Part shown: positions 34,725-46,502 of the stretch, one piece after another
Layout of the letters: each line of letters opens with the position of its first letter
Numbering within the stretch: the stretch's first letter is position 1
Assembly (NCBI GenBank): GCA_039707465.1
Contig: CM077647.1
Location: 49,741,110-49,805,109 of the forward strand
Reading direction: 5' to 3'
Origin: Rhabdophis nuchalis
Taxonomy: Eukaryota; Chordata; Lepidosauria; Squamata; Natricidae
DNA: 64,000 nucleotides
Translations under genes and position numbers: made by a program
The notes under the pieces: generated by a model
Seen by the model: only the letters and a program-made list of their open reading frames with translations
Database searches by the model: none
Told to the model about the DNA's origin: nothing

Positions 34725-36585
34725 TAGCTGGATAGTCATGGAATGTTTTGTCCATTCACAATTCATCAATCTACTTTTAAGGTAAACTGAAGAAAAAAAA
34801 TACTGTTTCCACTAACAAGTCTTATTAGTCTGCTACGGGTCCCATAGGAACAGGGTTAATAATACGCTATAGTTTAGAAGGGATGTTGCAATGTTTATTG
34901 TGTTAGGCTTGTGTTTTCTTCTTGCATATACTGTACACAAGTCATTTTGGAAGGCTTTTGGTTCTAAAGGAAGTGTGAGACTATTAAAATAAACCACTGG
35001 CAATGATGAATAAAATAATTACTTATTGCACTTTTGAACCTAACTTCAGAATTCAAGTATGGAAATAAAAACTAAATATTTGAAAACTATCATTGCATAA
35101 TAGGTAAAGTTGTGCCCTTTTCAATGTAGTATCTTAAAAATTAGAGAGTTCTAGTACAAGTACAATTTGGGATTGGAAGGGCAGTAAACTATCTAAAATG
35201 GAATTATCATTAGCACTTATTTTATAATAAAGTATCACATTTTTTATTATTATTTCAACCACCAACTTCTATGCACTTGCAGTCTGCAAATAACCGTGAC
35301 TTACCATTATTACAAAGCACAAAAAGGGCATCACATATTTTCAATATTTGACAGGATTATATAAACATTGCCGTTTTTTTAGTTCACCTGAATAAAATGA
35401 GTATCCAAATCTCACTATAAAACAGGACCTATTGAAATTGATAAAACATCTAAATAAATGTAATTAAATTCAGATAAATAAGCAAAGCAAAAATAACATT
35501 AAAGACTTAAAGGTAGAAGAAAGTCATTCCAAAACAAAATGAACTGCATGTGCTGAAACTTGATTAACATATGTTGAATTTATTCCAAATAAAAGATTTA
35601 GACCAAGTAAGCCCTTTACATCTCAAAATATTTTTTTCCACATTTTCAAATGTTCAAGAATTTTGTAGGATTATTTATGGCTGGTTAAATTGGAACATCA
35701 AAATTTATAAACTATTTCACTTTTTAGAATTACTGTGCAATTTTTTGTATAGGTCTACTTCATAATCCAACAACTTCCTGCTATTAACATTTAATCAGAA
35801 TGCTCCATTAAGTAGTCTAAATCTGGACTACGTATCACATGACTCACTAAAATAAACATATTGTGGGAAACAAAGCATATGAATGGTATGTACTCTACCA
35901 ACTGCTACACTAGAACAAGGCTGAATCATGTTTGCAGTTGATCAGTGGCTATATGTTCTTGCATGGATGAAAGAACTGTATTCAGAAAGTCATTTGGAAA
36001 CAGGTTTTATATGTTTCAATGCAATTATTAAAGAATACCTTTCCAATATGAAAGTACACGTTCTAAACTTTTAAGAATTTAACAACCTGCACAAAATTGC
36101 AAAAATGCAACACATCGTTAAGAGAAAATGTAATTGTTGTATTGAATGCACAAATAAAACAGTCACAAATTCTTTCCTTATATTTTGCTAGAGAACTTAT
36201 TTTCTGCAGTAGGTGCTGAATATAAATATCACAATTTTACATTACATTGTTATTTTGTATCATTGAAGACTGATATATTGTATTATACCTTGTGAATTTT
36301 TCTCTATGACCACTTTTGTAAGAATCTAACTTAAGCAATACCTGTCACTCTCACCATAGGAAGCCATAAATGTATGCTATATAGATATCCACCAAAAGAT
36401 GATCAAAATATGTACCTTCCAGCTCAAAACTTGGATTCAATGTATTATTCCCAAGAATGCTTTAGTGCAAATGCATTTGCTATCAACTGTGTATTTATCA
36501 AAGTAGAGGGCTTTCATAAAGGAACTGCCTATTGAATTTTACATATGAATTAATTATGCCTCTCTTTTTTTGGTACTAAAAAAGA
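34725..36585. other. Anonymous AT-rich sequence
   Basis: About 1.9 kb without a recognisable gene, RNA or repeat. It is a good region to test for conserved non-coding elements. Confidence 0.4.
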
Positions 36586-36601
36586 ACCAGTTTGTGTAGT
36601 G

Positions 36602-37239
36602 CAGGGTTATTAGACTCAAGGCCCGGGGCCAAATCTGCCCCCCAGGGTGCTTAGATCTGGCCCACAAGGCCACCCTGGAAACAGTAAATGCCAGCAAAAT
36701 GGAGTTCGGGAGGGCCGTGTGCAGCCCTCCCAGGCTCCCTTTTCAGCCACAATAGCCTCCTGCAGCCCTCCACTAGCAAAAACAGTGCAGGGGGGTGCAA
36801 AAGGCTGTTGCAGCCAAAAGGGGGGCCAGGGGGGCGGCCCTTGCAGCTCTGTTTTTGCTGGCAAAGGGCTAGCAAAACAAACTAAAAACAAACTAAAGGA
36901 GAAATGTTTCCCTTTTGCATTTGAGCATCCAAGATGGGACAGGAAAGGAGAAAGGGAGAGGAAAAACAAAGAAAAAGAAGGAAAGAGCAAGGAAGGAAAA
37001 ATAAGGAGAAAGAGGAAGAAGGAGAATGAAGAGGGAAGGAAAAAGAAGAAAAAGAAAGGAAGGAGGGAGGGAGGGAGGAAGATAATGAGTGGGAGGGTCT
37101 GAGGGAAATTCTGCCTTAGCACTTGGCCACCACAGATTCCCCCAACATGACTGATGTCAAGCTGGCGATGCCCCCACCACCCACACGGTCAAATGCAACC
37201 CTGTTGCAGCCCTCAATGAAACCGAGTTTGACACTCCTG
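36602..37239. mobile_element. hAT-type non-autonomous element
   Basis: Ends cagggttattagactcaagg and ccgagtttgacactcctg are imperfect inverted repeats. Flanks gtgtagtg (36594-36601 and 37240-37247) are identical 8-mers. The interior is GC-richer, with a purine tract (gaaaaggaag) at 36940-37085. The 151- and 168-codon frames across it are low-complexity artefacts. Confidence 0.92.
36940..37085. repeat. Polypurine low-complexity tract
   Basis: About 145 bp, nearly all A and G on the plus strand, inside the hAT element. It could adopt triplex structures, but that is only inference. Confidence 0.9.
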
Positions 37240-37451
37240 GTGTAGTGGTTAAGACGTTAGACTAGAAAGTGAGTGACCATGAGTTCCTACCTAAGTCTGG
37301 AAAGCCAGCTGGGAACCTGGGTCAGTTACTCTGTCAGCCCAACTTACCTCACAGGGTTGTTGCTGTGGGGAAAAGAGGGGGTCTGTTGTATATGTTTGCT
37401 GCCTTGAATTATTTATAAAAATAATAAAAGCAGATTCAAATAAATATTCAT

Positions 37452-38281
37452 TTTATTTTTAAAAAATCATTTTATTAATGGGTGCTTTTATTAAAAGTAG
37501 AAAATCAGGAAAGCTGTTCTAATAACAGGTGTTAAATATAATTTTCCCACAACACATTCAATGACTTTTAAAAGTCCTCATAGTGTTTACAAGTAGGATG
37601 TTAAACTCAATTACTTGTTATTAAGTAATTAAGAAGCAAGCACATTCAATGCAGCACAATCATTTAATTCAGAAACCTATATAGATCTCCAAGTAGGTGT
37701 ATTACTGCAAAATCTTCCCAAGCAATTACACAACTAATCAATGCTATAACAATTGCAAATTTAATAAAGGTTTACATTTAAAAGCAATTATTAAACTTCA
37801 GTCTTTTAGCAGCACCAATATACACAATCACTAAGACAACTTGAAATTAACGATTTACAGCATTTTGTAAAGCATTCTTTTTGAAACTTCTGTCAGAGGA
37901 CATGTAAATAACACCCAGATGCTGTGCTATTTAAGATACTAGAAACTAAAAGACCAAGTTTCAAAAGAACAAAGTTGTTTAAACACAAAAATATACTTAG
38001 TGCTTTTACATAGCTACTAAAGAAGTGCCACTTTCCCATAAGAGTTCCTTTCAGCATTTCCATCCTATTTTGTTGAAAGCAGCTGGCAGTGACGTGTCCA
38101 CCTGAGTTTCAGGAGCTCTGTGTTAACTCCTTGGCTGCTGCAGCCCCTGAAGAGAAAGTTCTGTAGTGCACTGACTTCTATTATAATCAGAGTCAAAGTG
38201 TCACAGAACTTTCTTTCCAGAAGCCAAAACTTTTTCTACTAAAGGAGCTTCATCAGCTGCAAGGCATCCATTTCTTGTCCA
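37452..38281 (-). other. Candidate terminal exon and 3' UTR of a minus-strand gene
   Basis: Read on the minus strand, a strong acceptor (tttatttctgttgtag) precedes 38281. The first bases stay open in two frames. Frame 0 gives WTRNGCLAADEAPLVEKVL then ASGKKVL and a stop. Another gives GQEMDALQLMKLL and a stop. About 800 bp of repeat-free sequence follows, with AATAAA signals at 37476-37471 and 37457-37452. I cannot identify a product. Confidence 0.4.
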
Positions 38282-38939
38282 CTACAACAGAAATAAAAAA
38301 GGAGCATATATTATTCAGAAAGTACACAAATAGTTATTTTTAAAAGAAAGCAAACCATTTGAACAGTCCCAGTTTCCAACTTATGTGTATTCCACCTTTG
38401 GACAGAAAATAGCAGCCAAATTATTGCAATCAGACAATTATTGCCAGCTGCGTTCCTAAAAGACTGCTGGTTTAGGCTCAGGTATGTTTCAGTCAGCTGC
38501 CACATGAGATGCCACGATAGATTTCCGCATTGATAACCGACCCCACGATGGAAGCAAAAACTAGTACCCATATGCTCTAGAGTTTGCTTCAAGAAGAAGG
38601 TAGTAGTTATGTGGAATATCCCATGAGGCCACGTAGGCATACATCCCGGAGACAAAAGTATACAACACCTGAAGAAGAAATTGTATGCCTTCTTTCTCCT
38701 CTCTACTATAAGCTCCGAAAATCGAAACTAACTCTAGAAAGCAAAACCGGCAACCAAATCAAGAAACAGGAAGCCCACCTGCTTCTCTCTATGCAACGAT
38801 CCAGATGTGAAGGAGAGAAGGGGGATCCCCTGCATCCAGGAACCTACTTGCTTCTATCCCCATCCCAAACGTCCTTAAGCATGCCGAAGCGACATTGGGA
38901 GCGTTGCCTGCAAAAAACGCATCGGCGCAGGAGGCAAGC

Positions 38940-39780
38940 CCACCACGCCGTACAATAGGGGGTGGGTGGTGGAGGGAAAGGAACTCACCCACTTCGCCTC
39001 CTTGGCACCTGGAGCAACCGGGACGCCCAATGCAACAAGTCCGTGCAGCGCTTCCTCCAACGGTCCTTGCTGCAGCAGCGCTCGCCTTTCCCTGCAGAAA
39101 GAGAAAAAGGAAGAGCCCGGCGGGTGATGTGTAGCGGAGCTGCCGCGATTCGTATTTCTCGCGGCGGTGCCGCAGCCTCCTCTTCCGATCGGTGGTTGCA
39201 ACAGCGGCTGCTGCTACGGCAACGGAGCGGCAGTTAACCAGTGCCCCTCCAGCCGTCGCGTTGGCCGTCATTGCCCATTCCTTCTCCGTTGCTCCGCTTC
39301 CTCCGCCTGCCTGCTCGCAACTGCCCGGTTCCCGCGAGCTCCGCTCCATTTTGACTTTTGCCGACGTGGAAATTTTGGGTTTGGAGACGAGCTGCGCTCT
39401 TATTGGCTGGCGGAGAGCGGGGTCGGAGGTCATGGTTGCTGTAGCTGCTCCGCGCCAAGGAATCTATCTCTTTTTTATGTATCTCAGACATTGGAAAGAA
39501 AGGGGCGGTATAGGAACCGGAGCCCCAAGATCACGCTGGCCCGATCAAGGCTGAATGAGGTGCGAGTGGGAGGCAGCACCTGCGCGAGCTATGAGCGCGC
39601 CCCCGCCCACTCAGCTATTCCGCTGTCCCACCGGGAGGACTGACAAGGCGAGGAGAAGGCGGGAGAGGGACGGCAAGGACGATGTGATGTGGGTGGCCGG
39701 AGAGAGAAAAAGCTCTGTCCGCGCTTTAAGATGTCCTGGGGATCCTGCAGGGAGGGTCGGAGAAGCAGCGCTGCTGGAAT
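38940..39780. promoter_or_regulatory. CpG island, likely promoter
   Basis: This is the only extended GC- and CpG-rich non-repetitive segment in the window, against an AT-rich background. On the minus strand it holds a CCAAT box (attgg at 39402-39406) and an AAAATGGAGC element at about 39353-39344 resembling a YY1/initiator site. Spliced-exon signals lie downstream. A divergent transcript to the right is possible. Confidence 0.75.
38989..39091 (-). other. Candidate internal exon of a minus-strand gene
   Basis: On the minus strand, ctttttctctttctgcag (a strong acceptor) precedes 39091, and a consensus donor GTGAGT starts at 38988, giving a 103-nt exon. One frame is open throughout: ERRALLQQGPLEEALHGLVA then LGVPVAPGAKEAKW. 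It ends in phase 0, which would join the phase-0 frame of the terminal exon at 38281. A second frame (KGERCCSKDRWRKRCTDLLH...) is also open, so the coding frame is undecided. Upstream in the island an ATG at 39350-39348 opens MERSSREPGSCEQAGGGSG, but no good donor links it in frame. It could equally be a non-coding RNA. Confidence 0.45.
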
Positions 39781-40275
39781 GATGGGGGGGGGGGGGGCGA
39801 GGGATGGCAGGCAACTCACTCTGGGGTGAAGGGAGTAGAAGAGGCTGTGGGTACTGCAAGCTAACCCAAGTGGCCAGAGAAGAGATGAAGGCGAGGTACC
39901 CAAAAAAGTCACCTTACACCAGGATTTGGGGATCTAGTTGGAATCTAGGTATCTTGGTGGACAATCACTTAAGTATTAGACAGCCATGTACTGCAGTTGC
40001 CAAAAAAAGCAGGTAACCCAACATTGCAAAATTAGAGCCTACTGTAATACACAAAAAACACTCTCCTACTGGCAGTCCTAAGTCCCCATAGAATCTCTAC
40101 CATCAGAATTTCCTTTGATTGTTAGAACCTCTACTTTGGAGGACACACTCAAAAAGGGAAGGGCAACATAGCATCCTATGAAGTTTCTTGCCCAAGATTA
40201 CTACAGAAAATGCACACATGGGCTAGGTGCTGATGACACATTCTTACACCAGGAGACTCTGATTTTAGTATAACC

Positions 40276-40696
40276 CCATGATGGCTAACCTATGGCATGT
40301 GTGCTAGAGGTGGCACTTGGAGCCCTCTCTGAACACATGTGCCATCACCAGCTGCTCTTCTATTTACGGCGTGCATGTGGCCATTTTTGGGGTGTTTTTA
40401 GGGCCATTTCCCAGGCCATTTTCCAGCCGCTTTTTTGGGGGGGGGTCAAAATGGATGAAAAAAGGCCTAAAATGGTCTGTTTTTTGGCTGTTTTCCAGGC
40501 TATTTTTCAGGGAATTTTCAGGCTGTTTTTCAAGCTGTTTTCGAGCTGAAAACAGCCCCCAAAACAACCCCTCGGCAAAAAATAGGCATGCACATGCAAG
40601 CCAGCTGGGTTTCCAGTGCTCTGGCACGCGTACATGCATACACATGTACACATGTTCCAGTTTGGGGACTCGGTGTGAAAAGGTTCACCATCACTG
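40276..40696. mobile_element. hAT-type MITE
   Basis: Ends ccatgatggctaacct and aggttcaccatcactg are imperfect inverted repeats. Flanks gtataacc (40268-40275 and 40697-40704) are identical. Internal ggccattttccagg units are repeated with variation. Same family as 1106-1371. Confidence 0.93.
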
Positions 40697-40719
40697 GTAT
40701 AACCTGTTGTGGGAATTGA

Positions 40720-41003
40720 GGGATGTGGTGGCTCAGTAGCTAAGACGCTGAGCTTATCAATCAGAAAGGTCAGCAGTTTGGCGGTTTGAATCCCTAGCAC
40801 CGAGTAACAGAGAAAAATAGGAACCACATTTGGTGGGAAGATAACAGCGCTCCGGGCACCTTTGGCATTTAGTCATACGGGCCACATGACCAAAAAGGTT
40901 TTTGGACAGCGCTGGCTCTTTGGCTTTGAAATGGAGATGAGCACCGCCCCCTAGAGTCGGGAATGACTAGCACACATGTGCAAGGGGAGCCTTTACGTAT
41001 TGT
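40720..41003 (+). mobile_element. tRNA-derived SINE
   Basis: The head gtggctcagtagctaagacg (A box region) is followed by ggtttgaatccctag (B box region). The body has ccacatttggtgggaaga, cagcgctggctctttggctt and gagcaccgccccctagagtc. The order matches a SINE family common in snakes. It is truncated or diverged in the middle. Confidence 0.85.
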
Positions 41004-41262
41004 GGGACTATGACATTAGTACACTATGCTTTGGGCCTCTGTTTTACAATATCAGCCAACTGTGCCTTATAAGGCAAATCCTGACTTAATTTTGTAGGTC
41101 AGCCTACAAAATGTCTTTTCCCTTACATACCACGGTGTAGTTTTAATCTTTTCAATTTTTTGGAATGCAGTACAGTTTGTTCTTCATTTTATTTATTTAC
41201 GATGTTTTGTCTCTACTTGCAACTCCACGTCTTAAGTTTCAAGATACCACATCTATAAGTAG

Positions 41263-41640
41263 AGGTAGTCCTCGACTTATGACCACAATTGAGCCCAAAT
41301 TTTTTGTTGCTAAGTGTGACAGTTGTTAAGTGAGTTTTGACCCATTTTGTGACCTTTCTTGCCACAGTTAAGTGAATCACTATAGGTGTTAAGTTTGTAG
41401 CCACAACTATTAAGTGAAACTGACTTTGCTTGTCAGACGGTCACAAAAGGGGCTCATGTGACTCCGGGGCACTGCAACTATTGTAAACATGAACCAGTTA
41501 TCAAGCATATGAATGTAAATCACATGGCCATGGGATGATGCAATGGTCATAAGTGTGAAACATGGTCATAAATCACTTTTTTCAGTGCTGTTGTAACTCC
41601 AGTCACTAAATGAACTGTTGTAAGTTTAAGAATACCTGTA
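41263..41640. mobile_element. MITE, 'cagtcctcgacttac' family, best copy
   Basis: Left end aggtagtcctcgacttatga and right end gtttaagaatacctgta are inverted relatives. The interior has tcacttaacaac-like motifs, a ggctcatgtgactccggggc block and gctgttgtaactcc. About 378 bp, non-coding. Confidence 0.75.
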
Positions 41641-41816
41641 TTCTAGGAGGAAATCAGTATACTCTGATCTCTAGGAAGGAACGTAGGTTGCTATTTATGC
41701 TGAGAACTATTTCCAGAATTAAGGTTCCTTTCCTTATTCCCCATAGCCAAGTTTCCTTCGTGACAACTGTGTGTATAGCAGACAAATTACAGATACATTT
41801 CCAGATTGCATTAAAC

Positions 41817-42026
41817 CAGGGGTAGTATTCGCTTACCTTCCCTACCAGTTTGCAAATGTGAGCGCACGCCCCACCTCCACATATCTGCCCAGTCTTCCGC
41901 ACATGCGCTTTTGGTGAAAAAAGGGCCTAAATGGGGTGCCAGAGGTGGGGCGTGTGGGCGGTGCCATCTACAATTTCTGCTACTGGTTTGGGTGAATCAG
42001 TCTGAACCAGTAGAATACCACCTCTG
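41817..42026. mobile_element. hAT-type MITE
   Basis: Ends caggggtagtattcgct and agtagaataccacctctg are imperfect inverted repeats. Flanks cattaaac (41809-41816 and 42027-42034) are identical. Same family as 11044-12260 and 59679-59850. Confidence 0.95.
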
Positions 42027-42142
42027 CATTAAACAATAAGTAGTTTAATTTTTGCTTAACATGTTATGTGAATCCTTCACTACAATTTGTAAAACATGGT
42101 GTATAAACTTATTATTCTTTATTCAATAAATAGTCGGTTTGC

Positions 42143-42378
42143 TTTAAAGCATCAAGCTGGAAATTGGGAGACCATAAGTTCTAGTCCTGCCTTGGGCATG
42201 AAACCAGCATGCTGGTTTTTATGCCCAAGGCAGGGTGATTTTGAGCCAATCACTCTTTTAATCCAATCTACCTCACAAGGTGGTTGTTATAAGGAAAATA
42301 GAGGAAAAGATTTTAAGTATTTTTACCATCTGGAGTTACTTAGAAAAGTAATAAAGGTAGGATATAAATAAATAAACT
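42143..42378 (+). mobile_element. Sauria-type SINE with internal inverted duplication
   Basis: The head holds the B-box-like agttctagtcctgccttggg, the body cctcacaaggtggttgttat, and the tail ggtaggatataaataaataa. At 42188-42233 ctgccttgggcatgaaacca and its mirror make a 20-bp hairpin around catgctgg, which is not part of the usual SINE and looks like a local foldback. Confidence 0.8.
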
Positions 42379-42389
42379 GCAGTTCAAAT

Positions 42390-43090
42390 ATGACACAGCA
42401 CAGTGCAAAAATAATCAACAATACACCTCTCCGATAGTAGATCTAAAAAAGGTAGCTTTGGCAGAAAAGTTAGCTGGCAGTTCTGCTTCTCTTAAGTTTC
42501 ATCATTTCTGAAATGTTATAATTTTTGGTCAGAGAAAAATGAGCAAAAAACCCCAATGTTTTTACTGCTGGTAATATCAGCAATTCCTTAAACCCACATT
42601 TAAGTGGCTCTGGCTGTGTTTGCTTAAATAGTACTTGATTAGAACATAGCTGTTAATAAACAAAAGATTGTTTACAGAAAATAAGATATGTGCAATGTAC
42701 TTCTAAGATTTATCTAACTTTCAGTCAGATACAACATTCTTGTTGTTATAGAAAATGATACACTGAATATAGATAGGGACATTATTATGTTTCTTCATGG
42801 TTAGAAAGGAAAATAGAAAATTAGAAGGTATATAGAATAATATCTGGAAACTTAAAGAAACTAAATAATGCCATTTCATGTAAGAGAAAATTCAGAAGAA
42901 AAATCAGTACTAATTATTTTGCTGATTATTTTTTGTACCCATGAAACAGTAAAAGTAGGCTATTTATTTATAAAATGTATGTCCAATTCACAAATTGCAA
43001 TCCTAGGCAGCTAAGAGTAGATTAAAACCACATAACAAAACAGCTGATAAGCAGAAAACTGGAGAGAAGCAACAAGAAATTACTAAGATC
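42390..43090. other. Anonymous AT-rich sequence
   Basis: No gene or repeat recognised. Confidence 0.4.
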
Positions 43091-43097
43091 AGAATGT

Positions 43098-43462
43098 ACA
43101 GTTAGTCATCAATTTACAATAGTTCATTTAGTGACCGTTCAAAGTTATGACAATTTTTCATACTTATGACCATTGCAGCATCCCCATGGTCACGTGATTT
43201 TTCATCCGGATGCTTGATAACTGACTCACATGCCAGTTACAGTGCCCCAGTGCCCCAGAAGGTCAGTGCTGACCTTCTGACAAACAAAGTCAATGGGGAA
43301 ACCAGATCCTCTTAACAATCATGTTACCAATTGAAGAACTGCAGTCATTCACCTAACAAATGTGTCAAGAAAAGTCATAAAATGAGGCAAGACTCACTTA
43401 ACAAATTTCTCACTTAGAAATATAAATTTTGGCCTCCATTGTGGTTGTAAATTGTTCCTGTA
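43098..43462. mobile_element. MITE, 'cagtcctcgacttac' family
   Basis: Begins acagttagtcatcaatttac and ends ggttgtaaattgttcctgta, an inverted pair. It contains tttagtgaccgttcaaagtt, ccccatggtcacgtga and atggggaaaccagatcc. Opposite orientation to 41263-41640. Confidence 0.72.
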
Positions 43463-43517
43463 CTCTCATTCCAAAGGACATTTATCAGAAAGACTCATCC
43501 AATTTCCTAACCCTATA

Positions 43518-44035
43518 ATGGTGAACCTATGGCAGGTGTGTCACAGGTAGCACACAGAGCCATAACCCAGGTAAGTTCCACTGCACATACGTGCATGCCT
43601 CCCAACGGCCAGCTGATTTTTGGGTCTGCTGGGAGATACACGCACATGCGCGGAGGTAGGGGTGTTGCACACACATGCATGGGAAGGTTGCACACACATG
43701 CATGGGGGAGGGGATGTGGTGCCCCTGCACATCATTTTTGGCTCTAGAAGGCTTCAGGGATACCTGCTAGCACCAAAACGGGAGGGTGCGATATGCCCAC
43801 TACCTCCCGTTTTTGTGCTAACAGGCCCCCCTGAAGCCTCCTGGGACCAAAATGGGGGAGGTGCAGCACACCACACCACCCCTGTTTTTGGTCCCAGGGG
43901 GCTTCAGGGACGCCTGCTAGCACCAAAATGGTGGGTACAGCACATATGCGGGGGGAGGGAGGTCACGAGAGTGGGTGCTGGAAGGAGGGCATTAAATTCT
44001 GGGCATACATGTGTGCCCTATCTCCATTGCTCGTA
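43518..44035. mobile_element. Diverged hAT-type element of the 1106/40276 family
   Basis: The left end ataatggtgaacctatggca matches the left ends at 1106 and 40276. The interior is made of alternating inverted blocks (cctgctagcaccaaaac..., gggaccaaaatgggggag...). The right end near tctccattgctcg is weak and no target duplication is clear. Reading frames here are repeat artefacts. Confidence 0.55.
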
Positions 44036-44189
44036 TCCATTTCCTAGCCGAGGGACCCAGCATTGTCCAAAGATGCTTTCATGGTCAAGTGGTCTGCGTG
44101 ATGTGCCAAGGTGCCTGGAATGCTGTTACCTTTCCACCAAAGAGATAATTACTTGCCTTTGTGTATTTTCAAACTGCTAGGTGGCAAGG

Positions 44190-44290
44190 CTAGACTGGGA
44201 GCTCACCTGGTCACAGTACCCTTGTATCTCAAATTGCCAACCTGCTGGTCAAGAAGCCCAGCATCTTAACCACTAGGTCACTATGCCCTT
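44190..44290 (-). mobile_element. tRNA-derived SINE head fragment
   Basis: On the minus strand it reads tgacctagtggttaagatgc then gctgggcttcttgaccagca and ttggcaatttgag, a tRNA-like SINE head related to 40720. The B-box region is diverged. Confidence 0.65.
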
Positions 44291-44524
44291 TACCTTCTGA
44301 GTAACCTTCCTCCTAAAGGAACACAGGGTAAATTGTATTTCATTGTCCCTAGAATTGATTCAAGTAATTACTTACTGAGTAATATACCTGTTTAAATGTC
44401 AGCAAAACCACTCATCAAGATTCCATTCATCACCACCTGAGTCCAGCTAATTGTAATACATGGGTAGTCACACTTACGGTACCTCAAGTATTCTATCCAT
44501 TTCCTTAGGGCCAACAGGCATGAA

Positions 44525-46502
44525 CTCTTAAGTTTAAGTTTATTGGATTTGTATCCCGCCCTATCTCCCCGAAGGGACTCAGGGCGGCGCACAGGTAAAT
44601 ACAAAAATACAATATAACTACAATAAAAATATATTACATTTTAACCCTAGCTAAAAACATCTTTAAAACCCATCTAAAAACCCTTACTAAAATCCCTACA
44701 ATTTGTTATTAAAATCTAAGCCAGGCCAACCAGATGAAAAAAGTGAGTTTTAAGCTCCCGGCGGAAGAGACGCAGGTCCATGATGGTACGAATGTTGGGG
44801 GGTAGGTCGTTCCAGAGAGCCGGACCCGCCACAGAGGCAGCCCTTCCCCTGGGGGTCACCAGCCGGCATTGGCCGGCAGACGGCACCCTGAGTAGGCCCT
44901 CCCTATACAAGCAGACAGAACGGAGGGAGGTATGTGGTAGGAGGCGGTCTCGCAAATACCCAAGTCCCGTGCCATGGAGCGCTTTAAAGATGGTTATCAG
45001 TACCTTGAAGCGCACCTGGAAGGCCACAGGCAGCCAGTGCAGCTCGCGCAGGAGAGGTGTTATATGGGAGTATTGAGAAACTCCCAGAATCCCCCACGCG
45101 GCCGCATTCTGCACTAGCTGGAGCCTCCGGGTGCACCTCAAGGGAAGCCCCATGTAGAGAGCATTGCAGTAGTCTAGGGGGAATGTCATGAGGGCTTGAG
45201 TGTGCAAAGGGAGTCCCGATCTAGAAAGGGGCACAACTGGTGTATCAAGCGAACCTGATAAAAAGCCCCCCTGGCCACGGCCATCACATGGTCATCCAAG
45301 GACAGCCGCGAGTTCAGGAGGACACCCAAGTTGCAAGCCCTTTCCGTGGGGGCTAATGACTCACCCCCGATAGCCAACGATGGAACCAGCTGGCTATATC
45401 GGGACACCGGAAACCACAGCCACTTGGTCTTGGACGGGTTGATCCTCCCCATCCAGACCCACATGGCCTCCAAACACTGGGACATCACATCAACGGCATC
45501 GTTGGGGTGGTTAGGGGTATAGATGTACAGCTGGGTGTCATCAGCCTACTGATGGTACTCTACCCCAAAACCACGGATGATCTCGCCCAGTGGCTTCATA
45601 TAGGTGTTGAACAGGAGAGGCGAGAGAACCAACCCCTGAGGCACTCCACAAATGAGGGGCCTCGGTGCCGATCTCTGCCCGCCTTGCCAACACAAGTTGC
45701 GACCGACCGGAGAGATAGGAGGAGAACCACCGCAAAACGGTGCCTCCCACTCCTAACCCCTCCAGTCGGTGCAACAGGATACCATGGTCGATGGTATCGA
45801 AAGCCACTGAGAGGTCTAATAGGACTAGGATAGAGGAATGACCTCTATCCCGAGCCCGCCAGAGATCATCAACCAACGCGACCAATGCCGTCTCCATGCT
45901 GTGTCCAGGTCGAAAGCTGGACTGGTGCGGATCTACATAGACAGTTTCCTCCAGGTGCCGGGGAAACTGATATGCCGCCACACTCTCAACAACCTTCGCA
46001 AGGAAGGGAAGGTTGGAGACCGGACGATAATTAATCAACATTGCTGGGTCCAGGGAAGGTTTCTTGAGGAGGGGTCTCACCATCGCCTCTTTCAAGGCGG
46101 CTGGCAAGAACCCCTTACTCAAGGAAGCGTTCACTATTTCCTGGAGCCAGCCTCGTGTAACCTACCAGGAGGCCAGTACCAGCCAGGAGGGACACGGGTT
46201 CAATAAACATGTGGTGGCATTCAAGCGCCCCAGCAACCTGTCCATGTCATCTGGAGTCACAGGGTCGAACTCTTCCCATAAAACAGTCTCAAGACCTGCC
46301 TCCGTCGCCCCCCCCCCCCCAGACTAACTTCACTGGAGACCAACTCGTCCCGGATCTGAGCGATGGTCTTGGATTGGACCATATTTGTGTAAATTTACTG
46401 TGCCTGTAGAGTTCAAAGTTTTCAAAGGAACCCCAGATAGTAGAAGTGTGTCCTGCTGGAGAAAAACAAGAAAGAATCCAATTAACTACAGATTAAAAAC
46501 TT
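44525..46502 (-). pseudogene. CR1/L2-type LINE, reverse-transcriptase pseudogene
   Basis: Minus-strand frames in order: an SKTIAQIRDELVS segment near 46370, [33 protein letters not shown], and [20 protein letters not shown] (motif A with the first catalytic aspartate). A frameshift follows near 45655. The catalytic YADD box is changed to stop-ADD near 45555. Then come LYIYTPNHPNDAVDVMSQCL, LDYCNALYMGLPLRCTRRLQ and a C-terminal LHWLPVAFQVRFKVLITIFK...ALWNDLPPNIRTI. The 3' UTR ends at about 44525 with gggcgggatacaaatccaat. It is 5'-truncated and inactive, but relatively GC-rich and young-looking compared with other copies here. Confidence 0.85.

Larger units (their letters stand above)
36583..37440 (+). 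mobile_element. Sauria-type tRNA SINE split by a hAT element
   Basis: The SINE head (accagtttgtgtagtg, ending 36601) is interrupted and resumes at 37240 with gtgtagtggttaagacgtta, followed by cctcacagggttgttgctgt and an A-rich tail. Removing the hAT at 36602-37239 and one copy of its duplication restores a continuous SINE. The 3' half matches squamate SINEs that borrow the BovB tail. Confidence 0.82.

Noticed and set aside
36616..37122. 168-codon minus and 151-codon plus frames
   Set aside because: They lie within a hAT element and a polypurine tract. Low-complexity artefacts.
38789..39433. 214-codon minus-strand frame over the CpG island
   Set aside because: It reads straight through a strong acceptor and donor. 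GC-rich DNA has few stops. Only parts may be exonic, as described for the candidate gene.
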